A stretch of 7,974 bases of DNA, from assembly GCA_029287645.1 (NCBI GenBank), contig JARFQS010000131.1:1-7974 (forward strand), read 5' to 3'. The translations under genes and the position numbers were made by a program. Shown here piece after piece: positions 1 to 6,764 of the stretch. Every line of letters begins with the position of its first letter. The first letter of the stretch is position 1. The stretch comes from Thermoanaerobaculia bacterium. GTDB taxonomy: Bacteria > Acidobacteriota > Thermoanaerobaculia > Multivoradales > JAHEKO01. Under the pieces are notes generated by a model that saw only the letters and a program-made list of their open reading frames with translations, was not told the DNA's origin and did not search any database.

Positions 1-73
1 CGACGATGGCTCGCCCGATACCGCGGCTGCCGCCGGTGACGAGGGCTACGGCTGGGGTTTTGTTGGAATTCAT
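1..73 (-). CDS. Short-chain dehydrogenase/reductase, N-terminal fragment
   Basis: Only the first 24 codons lie in the window; the gene continues past the left edge. The translation begins MNSNKTPAVALVTGGSRGIG, a hydrophobic beta strand followed by TGGSRGIG. This matches the TGxxxGIG glycine-rich dinucleotide-binding loop at the start of classical SDR enzymes (FabG-like NAD(P)H oxidoreductases). The ATG at 73-71 has a strong Shine-Dalgarno sequence (AGGAGG on the minus strand, 87-82) eight bases upstream. It is transcribed divergently from the zinc metallopeptidase. The substrate cannot be judged because the catalytic Tyr-xxx-Lys region and substrate loop are outside the window, so no gene symbol is given. 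Family assignment is fairly secure from the motif; function within the family is unknown. Confidence 0.8.
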   Translation of the reverse strand, partial: MNSNKTPAVALVTGGSRGIGRAIV

Positions 74-112
74 GCTCTTGTCCTCCTGGTCCGAGATTGT
101 GGCACACGAAGG

Positions 113-122
113 TTCGGCCGAA
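113..122. promoter_or_regulatory. 10-bp perfect palindrome in divergent intergenic region
   Basis: TTCGGCCGAA reads identically on both strands and lies midway between the divergent SDR and metallopeptidase starts, just upstream of the metallopeptidase's possible -10. This position would suit an operator for a dimeric regulator acting on either gene. In GC-rich DNA a single 10-bp palindrome can occur by chance, so the functional reading is weak inference. Confidence 0.2.
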
Positions 123-127
123 TCTGG

Positions 128-133
128 AATAAT
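128..133 (+). promoter_or_regulatory. Possible -10 element for the zinc metallopeptidase gene
   Basis: AATAAT, followed by GG, is one of the few A/T-rich stretches in the 107-bp divergent intergenic region (74-180). It resembles TATAAT at five of six positions. It would start transcription near 140, leaving a leader of about 40 bases. The hexamer 17 bases upstream (CACGAA) is a poor -35 match. The segment resembles the TAGAATG boxes upstream of def and ileS. Confidence 0.3.
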
Positions 134-164
134 GGCCCCTGCCGATCGGTTTCGACCAGCTGAG

Positions 165-171
165 AAGGAGG
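165..171 (+). promoter_or_regulatory. Ribosome binding site that selects the GTG start of the metallopeptidase
   Basis: AAGGAGG sits nine bases before the GTG at 181, an ideal distance. An ATG at 173 is only one base after this site and opens a frame that stops after 13 codons, so it is not the start. The site therefore supports GTG at 181. Confidence 0.7.
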
Positions 172-180
172 AATGAGCCC

Positions 181-873
181 GTGGTATTCGATCCCCTGTA
201 TTTCGTATTTCTAGCGCCGGCCCTCGTGTTGTCGATGTGGGCCAGCTTCAAGACCAAGTCCGCCTTCAACAAGTATTCGAAGGTGAGGACCATGAATGGC
301 ATGACCGGCGCGCAAGCGGCCAAGGTCATGTTGGACCGGGCGGGGATTCGCGACGTGGAGATCAAGGCGATCCCGGGCAAGTTGACGGATCATTACAATC
401 CCATCAACAAGACCCTTGCGCTTTCGGCGCCGGTGCATGGTACTCCCTCCATCGCCGCCGTTGGAGTGGCTTGTCACGAAGCCGGACATGCCATTCAGCA
501 TGCCCGGGCCTACAAGCCGATGTGGCTCCGATCCATCCTGGTCAAACCGGCCAAGTTTGGCTCGATGCTCGGTTTCTACGGCATGATGATCGGCCTGATG
601 ATGTCGTCGATGCAGCTCTTCATGCTGGGTGTGCTTCTGTTTTCCGGTCTACTGGCCTTTCAGCTGGTGACGCTGCCAGTGGAGTTCGACGCCTCGAATC
701 GGGCCAAAAAGCTCGCCGTTGAGTACGGCATCGTCGCAGCCCAGGAGCGGCAGGGCATGGACAAGGTACTGAACGCAGCGGCCCTGACTTACGTCGCCGC
801 AGCAGCATCGAGCATCATGCAGCTGTTGTACTTCCTGATGCGAGCCGGATTGCTCGGCGGGAGTCGCGACTAG
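181..873 (+). CDS. YugP-family membrane zinc metallopeptidase
   Basis: A 230-residue protein of the neutral zinc metallopeptidase family typified by Bacillus YugP (Zn_peptidase_2), of normal family length. A hydrophobic segment at about residues 5-22 anchors the N-terminus. The zinc-binding, catalytic HEAGH motif (HExxH class) is at 99-103, in the family context ACHEAGHAIQHA. Two hydrophobic segments follow at about 128-143 and 145-165. The conserved LPVEFDAS block at 165-172 comes next, whose Glu is a plausible third zinc ligand. A last hydrophobic stretch covers about 200-226. It is therefore probably an integral inner-membrane protease; the family's substrates are poorly known. The start is GTG, chosen from the AAGGAGG site nine bases upstream. 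It diverges from the SDR gene and converges on the mutase gene, so it appears monocistronic. Its TAG stop (871-873) overlaps the mutase stop on the other strand. Key residues are intact and nothing suggests decay. Confidence 0.92.
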   Translation: MVFDPLYFVFLAPALVLSMWASFKTKSAFNKYSKVRTMNGMTGAQAAKVMLDRAGIRDVEIKAIPGKLTDHYNPINKTLALSAPVHGTPSIAAVGVACHEAGHAIQHARAYKPMWLRSILVKPAKFGSMLGFYGMMIGLMMSSMQLFMLGVLLFSGLLAFQLVTLPVEFDASNRAKKLAVEYGIVAAQERQGMDKVLNAAALTYVAAAASSIMQLLYFLMRAGLLGGSRD

Positions 874-2225
874 TCGGCTGGAGTACCCAGGATCCCGAAC
901 AGCTCTTCCCGGCGCCGAGCCAACTCCTGGTCGGTGGTCGCTTCCATGACCAGCCGCAGAAAGGGCTCCGTGTTCGAGGGCCGGACGTTGAACCACCAGT
1001 CGTTGTATTGCACGGTGATGCCGTCCAGGTAGTCGATCTGCCCGTCGTCGTACCGCTCGGCGAGCTCGCGAATCTTGCCCTGCTTGTCGTCCACGACGAA
1101 GTTGATCTCGGGTGTCTTCGCATAGCGAGCGATGGGGGCCACCAGATCGGACATGCTGGTGCCCTTCTTGCGCAAGAGATTGACGATCTCGACCACCGCC
1201 AGAAGCGCGCAGTCAGCGTAGAAGTTGTCTCGAAAGTAGTAGTGCCCCGCCAGCTCCCCACCGAAGATGCCGTTCTTTTCGCGGAGAGTCGCCTTCATGA
1301 ACGAGTGTCCCACCCGCTCGCGTACGGGCACACCGCCGCATTCACTGATGTACTCGCTGACGGCCCGCGAGGAGCGCAGGTCGTAGAGCACAGGCTGACC
1401 GGGGGCTAGAGCGAGAAGCTCGCCGGCAATGAGGGCCGTCGAAAGGTCGCTTCCGACTGGCTGCCCGAGCTCGTCGACGAACGCCGCCCGATCGGCATCG
1501 CCGTCGAAACAGACTCCGAGATCGGCTCCTGACTCCTGGACGCGAGCCGAAAGATCATGAAGGTTCTCCAGCTTCAGAGGGTTGGCTTCGTGGTTCGGGA
1601 AGCTGCCGTCCAACTCGAAGTAGAGAAGATCGAGTTCCAGGCCCATTCGCTCCAGCAGGGGCAGGTAGATCGATCCCATTCCGTTGGCGGCATCCACCAC
1701 GACTTTCAGGCGACGACTCTCGGGCGGGTCCAGGAAGGAGAGCACGTGCTCTCCGTAGGCATCGAAGACCTCTCCCTGGTGGCGAGCTCCTTTGTTGTCG
1801 GCCAGTGACAGCTCCTGCGCCTCCACCCTGGCTTCCAGAAGGGGAATACCGTGGTCTCCGGAAACGGGTCGAGCCTCGCTGTGGCTGAACTTGAGACCGT
1901 TGTAGTCGGCCGGGTTGTGACTGGCAGTGACCTGGATTCCTCCGGCAGCCTTCAGATGGCCGACCGCGAAGTAGTTCATCGGAGTCGTTGCGAGTCCGAT
2001 GTCCATGACATCGAGGCCGCCCCCCGTCAGGCCTTCGATGAGCGCTTCGCAGAGAGGCTCGCTGTGGACGCGCATGTCCCGGCTCACCACTACGGTGTTG
2101 CCGTGGGAACGGTCCTCCTCGTCCAGCAGATAACGAAAGGCGATCCCGACATCGCGAGCTACCCTCTCGTTCAGCTGCTCGGGGTAGAGGCCCCGGACAT
2201 CGTACGCTTTGAAGATTCCACCCAT
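870..2225 (-). CDS. manB: Phosphomannomutase/phosphoglucomutase
   Basis: A 451-residue alpha-D-phosphohexomutase that interconverts hexose 1- and 6-phosphates in the cytoplasm, supplying mannose-1-P or glucose-1-P for sugar nucleotides and glycans. It starts with the family's FKAYDVRG. The phosphoserine loop TASHNP is at 100-105 (Ser102). The Mg2+-binding DGDADR is at 241-246, the sugar-recognition loop GELAGH at 323-328, and the C-terminal phosphate-binding RPSNTEP at 415-421. All four active-site regions are present; Ala326 replaces the Ser found in the GEMSGH version of the sugar loop. I chose ATG at 2225-2223 because AAGGGAG lies nine bases upstream and the protein then begins directly at the conserved domain. 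A TTG at 2249, overlapping the ileS stop, would add eight residues but is less likely. It lies 20 bases after ileS and is probably cotranscribed with it. Specificity (Man, Glc or both) cannot be fixed from sequence, so the symbol is provisional. Confidence 0.92.
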   Translation of the reverse strand: MGGIFKAYDVRGLYPEQLNERVARDVGIAFRYLLDEEDRSHGNTVVVSRDMRVHSEPLCEALIEGLTGGGLDVMDIGLATTPMNYFAVGHLKAAGGIQVTASHNPADYNGLKFSHSEARPVSGDHGIPLLEARVEAQELSLADNKGARHQGEVFDAYGEHVLSFLDPPESRRLKVVVDAANGMGSIYLPLLERMGLELDLLYFELDGSFPNHEANPLKLENLHDLSARVQESGADLGVCFDGDADRAAFVDELGQPVGSDLSTALIAGELLALAPGQPVLYDLRSSRAVSEYISECGGVPVRERVGHSFMKATLREKNGIFGGELAGHYYFRDNFYADCALLAVVEIVNLLRKKGTSMSDLVAPIARYAKTPEINFVVDDKQGKIRELAERYDDGQIDYLDGITVQYNDWWFNVRPSNTEPFLRLVMEATTDQELARRREELFGILGTPAD

Positions 2226-2234
2226 TCTCGAGAA

Positions 2235-2241
2235 CTCCCTT
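2235..2241 (-). promoter_or_regulatory. Ribosome binding site that selects the mutase start
   Basis: On the minus strand AAGGGAG ends nine bases before the ATG at 2225. It lies just after the ileS TGA (2248-2246), which suits translation of the mutase from the ileS transcript. The spacing favours this ATG over the upstream TTG at 2249. Confidence 0.6.
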
Positions 2242-2245
2242 CGAC

Positions 2246-5200
2246 TCAATTCGCGGTCTTCTGGATGGCGAAGCTGAAGTCCATCTCTTCGACCGGCCTC
2301 GCCGTCAGGTCGCCAGAGTCCTCGGGATTCGCGATGAGCTCCACGGCCAGCGTTTCACGGCAGATCCACTCTGCGAAACGATCGATGGCGGCCGTCAGCT
2401 CGGGATCGGCCACGTACGATACGCGAATCCGATCTGCGTAATCCAGGTCGGCTTCCTTGCGAGCTGTCTGGATTCTGTGGATGACTTCGCGGGCCCACCC
2501 TTCAGCGATCAGGTCCTCGGAAAGATGGGTGTCCAGGACGACCAACAGCTCACGATCTCCTTGCGAAGCCGTCTCCTCCTGCTCGACCATTCGCACTTCG
2601 ACTTCCTCGGGTGAGAGCTCGATGGACTCCCCATCGAGCTCCAGCGAAAGGACACCTTTCTCCTCCAACTCTGCGGCGAGCGCATCGCCATCGGCGGCTT
2701 GCAGCGTCTTCTTGAGGGCTGCCATCTGTTTGCCGAATCTGGGTCCGCAGCGCGGATAGTTGGGGAGCACATCGTGATGCACGTAGGCGGAGCGGTCGCT
2801 TGCCCACAGCACGTCGCGGACGTTGAGCTCTTCGCGCAAGACACCGAGGTGTGGCTCGACGAGCTCGGGCAGCTGAGCCTCGGTCGTCACCAGGGTCACC
2901 GAGGCCAAGGGCTGCCGCGTCTTCAAGCTGTGTGAATTGCGGGCCGCATGCCCGAGACGAACGATCCGCTGGACTGCGGCCATACCGGCCTCCAGCTCGT
3001 CATCGACTCTTTGCGCTACCGGCTTTGGCCAATCTTCCAGATGGACGCTCTCGACCGCATAGCCGGATCGGGTACGCAGGAGGTGTCTGTGAATGACCTC
3101 GGCCACGAACGGCGTGAAGGGCGCGATGACTCGCGCCAGAACGCCTAGGACCTCGTAGAGCGTCTGATAGGCGCTCTCTTTGGCCTCTCCACCCTCCTCC
3201 GCGGGGGCCCAGAAGCGATCGCGGCTCCGGCGGATGTACCAGTTCGTCAGGTCGTCGATGAACTCCTCGATGAGGCGGGCGGCATCCAGAACCCGGTAGC
3301 CCTCGAGGTTGCGGGTCGTGCCTTCGACGAGGCGATCGAGTCTCAGCAGGATCCAGCGGTCCAGAGCAGGACGCCGCTCGAATGGCACCGCTTCCGCGCC
3401 CGGTGTCCACTCGTCCAGGTTGGCGTAGATCGTGAAGAACGACAGAGCATTCCACAAAGGCAATAGGAAGCTCTGCGCCGCCTCGCGCACGAGCCGCGCT
3501 GAGAATCGTGAGTTGATCTCTGGATTGTTGATGCAGAAATACCAGCGAAGCGCATCGGCGCCCGTCTCGGGTATGACCTCCATCGGATCCGTGACATTGC
3601 CCAGGCGCTTCGACATCTTGCGGCCCTGCCCGTCGTTGATGTGACCGAGGACAATGCAGGCCCTGTACGCCACGGAGTCGAACAGCAGGGCGGCCAGCAC
3701 ATGCAGGGTATAGAACCAGCCTCGCGTCTGATCGACGGCTTCGGCGATGAAGTCGGCAGGGAATTGGATGCGTTCGTCGACCAGTTCGGCGTTCTCGAAC
3801 GGGTAGTGGTATTGGGCGAACGGCATGGATCCGGAGTCGAACCAGGCGTCGATCACCTCCTCGACCCGTCCCATGGTCCCGTCTGCGCACTCATCACAGG
3901 ACCAGACGAAAGGCTCCTCGGCCTCTCGATCCACAAATGGGCGATGCGGGTCGAACTGATCGCGGTCGTAGACGTCTTCCGGAAGCGGTCTGCCGGCGGC
4001 AGCGTACAGCTCGACAAACGAGCCTACAACCTGTTGATTCGGACAGCTGTCGCAGCCCCAGACCGGTAGCGGGGTCCCCCAGTAGCGTTTGCGGGAAAGT
4101 GCCCAGTCGACCATGTTCTCCAGCCACTTTCCGAACCGCCCGTCTTTGACGTGTTGCGGATGCCAATCGACCTGTTGATTCAAGCTCAGCAGGTCGTCCT
4201 TTCGAGCCGTGGTCTTGACGAACCAGCTCTTGCTGGCGAGGTAGAGCAGAGGCTGGTCACATCGCCAGCAGAAGGGATAGCTGTGCCGATACTGATCGTG
4301 ATGGAGCAGCCGTCCGCGCTCCTTGAGATCCCGGGTTATAGCCTTGTCGGCCTCCTTGACCCAGGTTCCAGCGAAGGACTCGATGCCTTGTCGCTCGACG
4401 ATCTGGCCTTCCATGTCCACTGTCAGGTAGAAGGGGAGGGCGAACTTCACGCCACTCTGATAGTCGTCCTCTCCAAAGGCAGGTGCGGTGTGGACCAGCC
4501 CGGTCCCCTCGCTGGCTGTCACGTAGTCGGCGGTGAAGACCCGCCAACCGTCGTCGTCGGAGGGTGGAGGATCGAAGGGTGAATGGTCCGGGATTCGATC
4601 CGCAGGCTGGGTGGTGAAGGGCCGGTCGTACCTGAGGCCCAGCAGATCGGCGCCCAGAATCCTCGCCGTGGGCGCGACCTCGCGCAGATCGACTCGTGTC
4701 CGCTTCTCGTCGCTTTGCATCTCCAGCGGCACCGGTGTTTCCAGACCCTCCGCAAACAGCAGGTATTCGTCGGGTCGTGCAGGATGTTCGACCACCTGAT
4801 AGACCAGCTCCGGGCTGACTGCCAGGCCCGAGTGCCCCAGAAGGGTCCATGGTGTCGTCGTCCATGCCACCAGGCTCAGGTTCTCCGGGATAGGCCACTC
4901 TGCTCCCTCGACGGTGGGTACGGCCTGGCCGGCTCTCGCCGGAAACAGGACCCAGATCGATGGATCGTCGGTGTCCTTGTAGTTCTGGGCCACTTCGTGG
5001 CTCGAAAGCGTGGTGCCGCACCGACAGCAGTAGGGCTGGATCTTGTAGTCTTCCTTGAGAAGCCCTTGGTCCCACAGTTGCCGCAGGGCCCACCAGACCG
5101 ACTCGATATAGCGATTCGAGTAGGTGAAGTAGGCGCTGTCGAGATCGATCCAGAAGCCGATTCGCTCGGTCATCTCCCGCCACTGCTGCTCGTAGGAGTG

Positions 5201-5584
5201 CACGCTCTTCAAGCAGGCCTGGTTGAACTCGACGACTCCGTAGTTCTCGATGTCCTCCTTGCCGGAAAAACCCAACTGCTTCTCGATCTCGATCTCGACG
5301 GCCAGGCCGTGGGTATCCCAGCCGGCCTTGCGAGCGACGTGACGGCCCTGCATCGTGCGAAATCTCGGAAACAGGTCCTTGACGACTCGCGTCACGACGT
5401 GTCCGACGTGCGGTTTGTTGTTGGCTGTGGGAGGTCCCTCGAAAAATACGAAGTCCTCGCCGCCGCGGGTCTTCTCCAGGCTCTTCTCGAAGATCCTGTT
5501 GTCCCGCCAGTCGCGCAGAACCTCCTGTTCGAGCGCCGGGAAGGGGTAGCCTGAGGGCAGGTCTGGGAAGCGTCGGTCGTTCAT
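2246..5584 (-). CDS. ileS: Isoleucyl-tRNA synthetase, type 2 (eukaryote-like)
   Basis: Cytoplasmic class I synthetase that charges tRNA-Ile, 1112 residues from the ATG at 5584. The N-terminal catalytic fold has FFEGPPTAN followed by the HIGH-class motif HVGH at 59-62, then GWDTHGLAVE at 88-97. The inserted CP1 editing domain (roughly 195-430) contains WTTTPWTL at 241-248 and GTGLVHTAPAFGEDDY at 360-375, so proofreading looks intact. Two Cys pairs may bind zinc: C186/C189 with C439/C442, and C511/C514 with C563/C566. DAWFDSGS (579-586) precedes the KMSKS loop, here KMSKR at 656-660. The anticodon-binding helices and a long C-terminal region follow. PPTAN, DLFPR and GWDTHGL are typical of IleRS2, the type generally insensitive to mupirocin. 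A GTG at 5599 would add five residues. I prefer ATG because a -10-like TAGAAT at 5623-5618 would leave only about 12 leader bases before the GTG, although neither start has a good Shine-Dalgarno. It lies between the hydrolase-fold gene and the mutase on the same strand. Confidence 0.96.
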   Translation of the reverse strand: MNDRRFPDLPSGYPFPALEQEVLRDWRDNRIFEKSLEKTRGGEDFVFFEGPPTANNKPHVGHVVTRVVKDLFPRFRTMQGRHVARKAGWDTHGLAVEIEIEKQLGFSGKEDIENYGVVEFNQACLKSVHSYEQQWREMTERIGFWIDLDSAYFTYSNRYIESVWWALRQLWDQGLLKEDYKIQPYCCRCGTTLSSHEVAQNYKDTDDPSIWVLFPARAGQAVPTVEGAEWPIPENLSLVAWTTTPWTLLGHSGLAVSPELVYQVVEHPARPDEYLLFAEGLETPVPLEMQSDEKRTRVDLREVAPTARILGADLLGLRYDRPFTTQPADRIPDHSPFDPPPSDDDGWRVFTADYVTASEGTGLVHTAPAFGEDDYQSGVKFALPFYLTVDMEGQIVERQGIESFAGTWVKEADKAITRDLKERGRLLHHDQYRHSYPFCWRCDQPLLYLASKSWFVKTTARKDDLLSLNQQVDWHPQHVKDGRFGKWLENMVDWALSRKRYWGTPLPVWGCDSCPNQQVVGSFVELYAAAGRPLPEDVYDRDQFDPHRPFVDREAEEPFVWSCDECADGTMGRVEEVIDAWFDSGSMPFAQYHYPFENAELVDERIQFPADFIAEAVDQTRGWFYTLHVLAALLFDSVAYRACIVLGHINDGQGRKMSKRLGNVTDPMEVIPETGADALRWYFCINNPEINSRFSARLVREAAQSFLLPLWNALSFFTIYANLDEWTPGAEAVPFERRPALDRWILLRLDRLVEGTTRNLEGYRVLDAARLIEEFIDDLTNWYIRRSRDRFWAPAEEGGEAKESAYQTLYEVLGVLARVIAPFTPFVAEVIHRHLLRTRSGYAVESVHLEDWPKPVAQRVDDELEAGMAAVQRIVRLGHAARNSHSLKTRQPLASVTLVTTEAQLPELVEPHLGVLREELNVRDVLWASDRSAYVHHDVLPNYPRCGPRFGKQMAALKKTLQAADGDALAAELEEKGVLSLELDGESIELSPEEVEVRMVEQEETASQGDRELLVVLDTHLSEDLIAEGWAREVIHRIQTARKEADLDYADRIRVSYVADPELTAAIDRFAEWICRETLAVELIANPEDSGDLTARPVEEMDFSFAIQKTAN

Positions 5585-5617
5585 CGGATTCTCGCTCACA
5601 TCGCCGTTGCGGCGGTC

Positions 5618-5623
5618 ATTCTA
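5618..5623 (-). promoter_or_regulatory. ileS: Candidate -10 element for ileS
   Basis: On the minus strand TAGAAT (five of six TATAAT positions) falls in the short gap between the hydrolase-fold gene and ileS, inside the ten-base box GGGTAGAATG that also occurs upstream of def. Transcription would begin near 5611, about 27 bases before the ATG at 5584. No good -35 hexamer is present at the standard spacing. If real, ileS and the mutase can be expressed independently of the upstream hydrolase-fold gene. Confidence 0.45.
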
Positions 5624-5653
5624 CCCTGCCCATCATGGCCTTTGGGTCGCCGC

Positions 5654-6685
5654 TCAGTCGGAGAAACTGGTAATGAAAGACTCGAGTGACTGGCTGAGTC
5701 TGGAGCTGGCTTCCAGGTGGGGATGGTTGCCGCTGTCTTCGAAGACAGCCAACTCGGCCGATGGAACATGGTGCAGCCAGAGGTCGGCGGTCTCGACGGG
5801 TGGATTTCGGGCATGGCGGCCCCAGGCGAGCCAGAGAGGGCTCTCGAGTCGCGAGGCGATATCCGCTACGCCGTGATTGAGGCAGCCGCTCAGATAGGCA
5901 GCCAGGGGAGCGCGGGAACCTGGCTGATGGCTCGATCGGTAGTAGTGGTCGAGTCTGGCTGCATCGATCTTCTCTGGCGACCGGAAAACCTCTTTCTGCA
6001 GGTACTGGTGGAGCGCAGCTCGGCTGGTCAGCAGATTGAGACTCGACTTGCCGAGGATGGGGACGCGGAGCAGGCGATGGACCAGGGCGTCCTCGATGTC
6101 AGGCTCATCACTTCGACTCTCGATGCCAAGTGGCACGACGAGGCCGAGATGACTCACCAGCTCGGGATGATCGACAGCCACCTGGACAGCATACGCTGCA
6201 GGCAGGCCGGCGGCCACGAGGATGCAGCGCTCCGCGACGACATCTCTCAGAAAGTCGACCACCAGTCCCAGATAGAGCCCGTCATCGTAGTGGACGTCAG
6301 GTTTGTCCGACCTGCCCCAGCCGAGGAGATCTGGAGCGAAGACGCGAAAGCTGCGCGCCAGCGGCTCGCTGGCCGGTCTCCACTCCTCCGAGTCGTGCCC
6401 GGGGCCGAAACTGTGCAGAAGGACGAGCGGAGCGCCCATTCCGTAGCTCTGGTAGGAGATCTCCCCTTCCCGCCAAGCGTAGCTTTCTTGCCGCCCCCAG
6501 GCGGGGCAGCCCAGCTTCTCACTACGTCTGGCGATCAGAGAGTTGGCGAGGGCAGGCAGGCCCACTGCGGCACTTCCAAGAAGGAGGCCTTTGACCAGGC
6601 GTCTTCGACGACCCGAGCTCCCTGCTCCTTTGGAGCCCTCATTTACCATGTCCGGGGAGAATAGCACGGCGTGGGTTGACTCCAT
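5654..6685 (-). CDS. Alpha/beta-hydrolase-fold protein lacking the nucleophile Ser, with Tat-like N-terminus
   Basis: A 343-residue protein with a clear alpha/beta-hydrolase pattern: PLVLLHSFGPG (86-96) at the oxyanion-hole strand, then FAPDLLGWGRSDKP (116-129), a family hallmark. The nucleophile elbow, normally GxSxG, reads VAAGLPA (157-163), so Gly160 stands where the Ser should be. After strand 7, WGRHARNPP (288-296) has Ala where the acid usually lies. The general-base region is kept as SGNHPHLE (318-325), with His321. By family rules it should not work as an ordinary Ser esterase. The N-terminus has RRRRLVK (26-32), then a hydrophobic stretch (about 33-50) ending near ALA, which resembles a twin-arginine export signal or membrane anchor. 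ATG 6685 was chosen because GGGAGGAG precedes it, although 12 bases away; ATG 6649 is possible. It leads the leftward block, 69 bases upstream of ileS, and diverges from def. Its function is unknown. Confidence 0.8.
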   Translation of the reverse strand: MESTHAVLFSPDMVNEGSKGAGSSGRRRRLVKGLLLGSAAVGLPALANSLIARRSEKLGCPAWGRQESYAWREGEISYQSYGMGAPLVLLHSFGPGHDSEEWRPASEPLARSFRVFAPDLLGWGRSDKPDVHYDDGLYLGLVVDFLRDVVAERCILVAAGLPAAYAVQVAVDHPELVSHLGLVVPLGIESRSDEPDIEDALVHRLLRVPILGKSSLNLLTSRAALHQYLQKEVFRSPEKIDAARLDHYYRSSHQPGSRAPLAAYLSGCLNHGVADIASRLESPLWLAWGRHARNPPVETADLWLHHVPSAELAVFEDSGNHPHLEASSRLSQSLESFITSFSD

Positions 6686-6691
6686 TGAGCA

Positions 6692-6705
6692 GGGAGACTC
6701 CTCCC
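6692..6705 (-). promoter_or_regulatory. Small hairpin overlapping the hydrolase-fold gene's ribosome binding site
   Basis: In the leftward transcript GGGAG-GAGT-CTCCC can fold into a five-base-pair stem with a four-base loop. One arm and the loop make up the only Shine-Dalgarno-like sequence (GGGAGGAG) before the ATG at 6685. It could partly hide the ribosome site. The pairing is directly visible; any regulatory effect is inference. Confidence 0.3.
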
Positions 6706-6722
6706 GCAGAACGCAGTCCGGG

Positions 6723-6728
6723 TAGAAT
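6723..6728 (+). promoter_or_regulatory. def: Candidate -10 element for def-rlmH
   Basis: TAGAAT, inside GGGTAGAATG, lies in the 79-bp divergent region and would start transcription near 6735, giving a leader of about 30 bases before the def ATG. The same ten bases occur upstream of ileS. The hexamer 17 bases upstream (CCTCCC) is not a -35 match. A TTGACT at 6676-6681 is 41 bases away, too far to pair with it. Confidence 0.5.
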
Positions 6729-6764
6729 GGTGGCCGCCATCACCCTGAGTGGAGAGTCCTGATC

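Noticed and set aside
173..214. Mini-ORF of 13 codons starting at ATG 173, overlapping the metallopeptidase start
   Set aside because: The AAGGAGG site is only one base before it, too close to initiate there, and the peptide has no sign of conservation.
2225..2234. Palindrome TTCTCGAGAA between the ribosome site and ATG of the mutase
   Set aside because: With no loop it cannot form an RNA hairpin, and an operator inside the ribosome-site spacer of an internal operon gene is unlikely; probably chance.
2246..2249. TTG start of the mutase overlapping the ileS stop
   Set aside because: TTG is a rare start, and the ATG at 2225 has a well-spaced AAGGGAG and begins exactly at the conserved domain.
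4583..5554. A 323-codon open frame on the plus strand inside ileS
   Set aside because: It is a mirror frame of the strongly conserved catalytic half of IleRS, without recognisable motifs.
5600..5653. Rho-independent terminator between the hydrolase-fold gene and ileS
   Set aside because: Only a short GCCG-CAA-CGGC stem is present, with no following U-run, so no terminator is supported.
5717..6664. A 315-codon open frame on the plus strand antisense to the hydrolase-fold gene
   Set aside because: The minus-strand frame has clear fold motifs (GWGRSDKP, NHPHLE); the plus-strand product has none.
6676..6681. TTGACT as a -35 for the def promoter
   Set aside because: It is 41 bases from the TAGAAT box, and no -10 lies at a proper distance, so the -35 match is probably chance.
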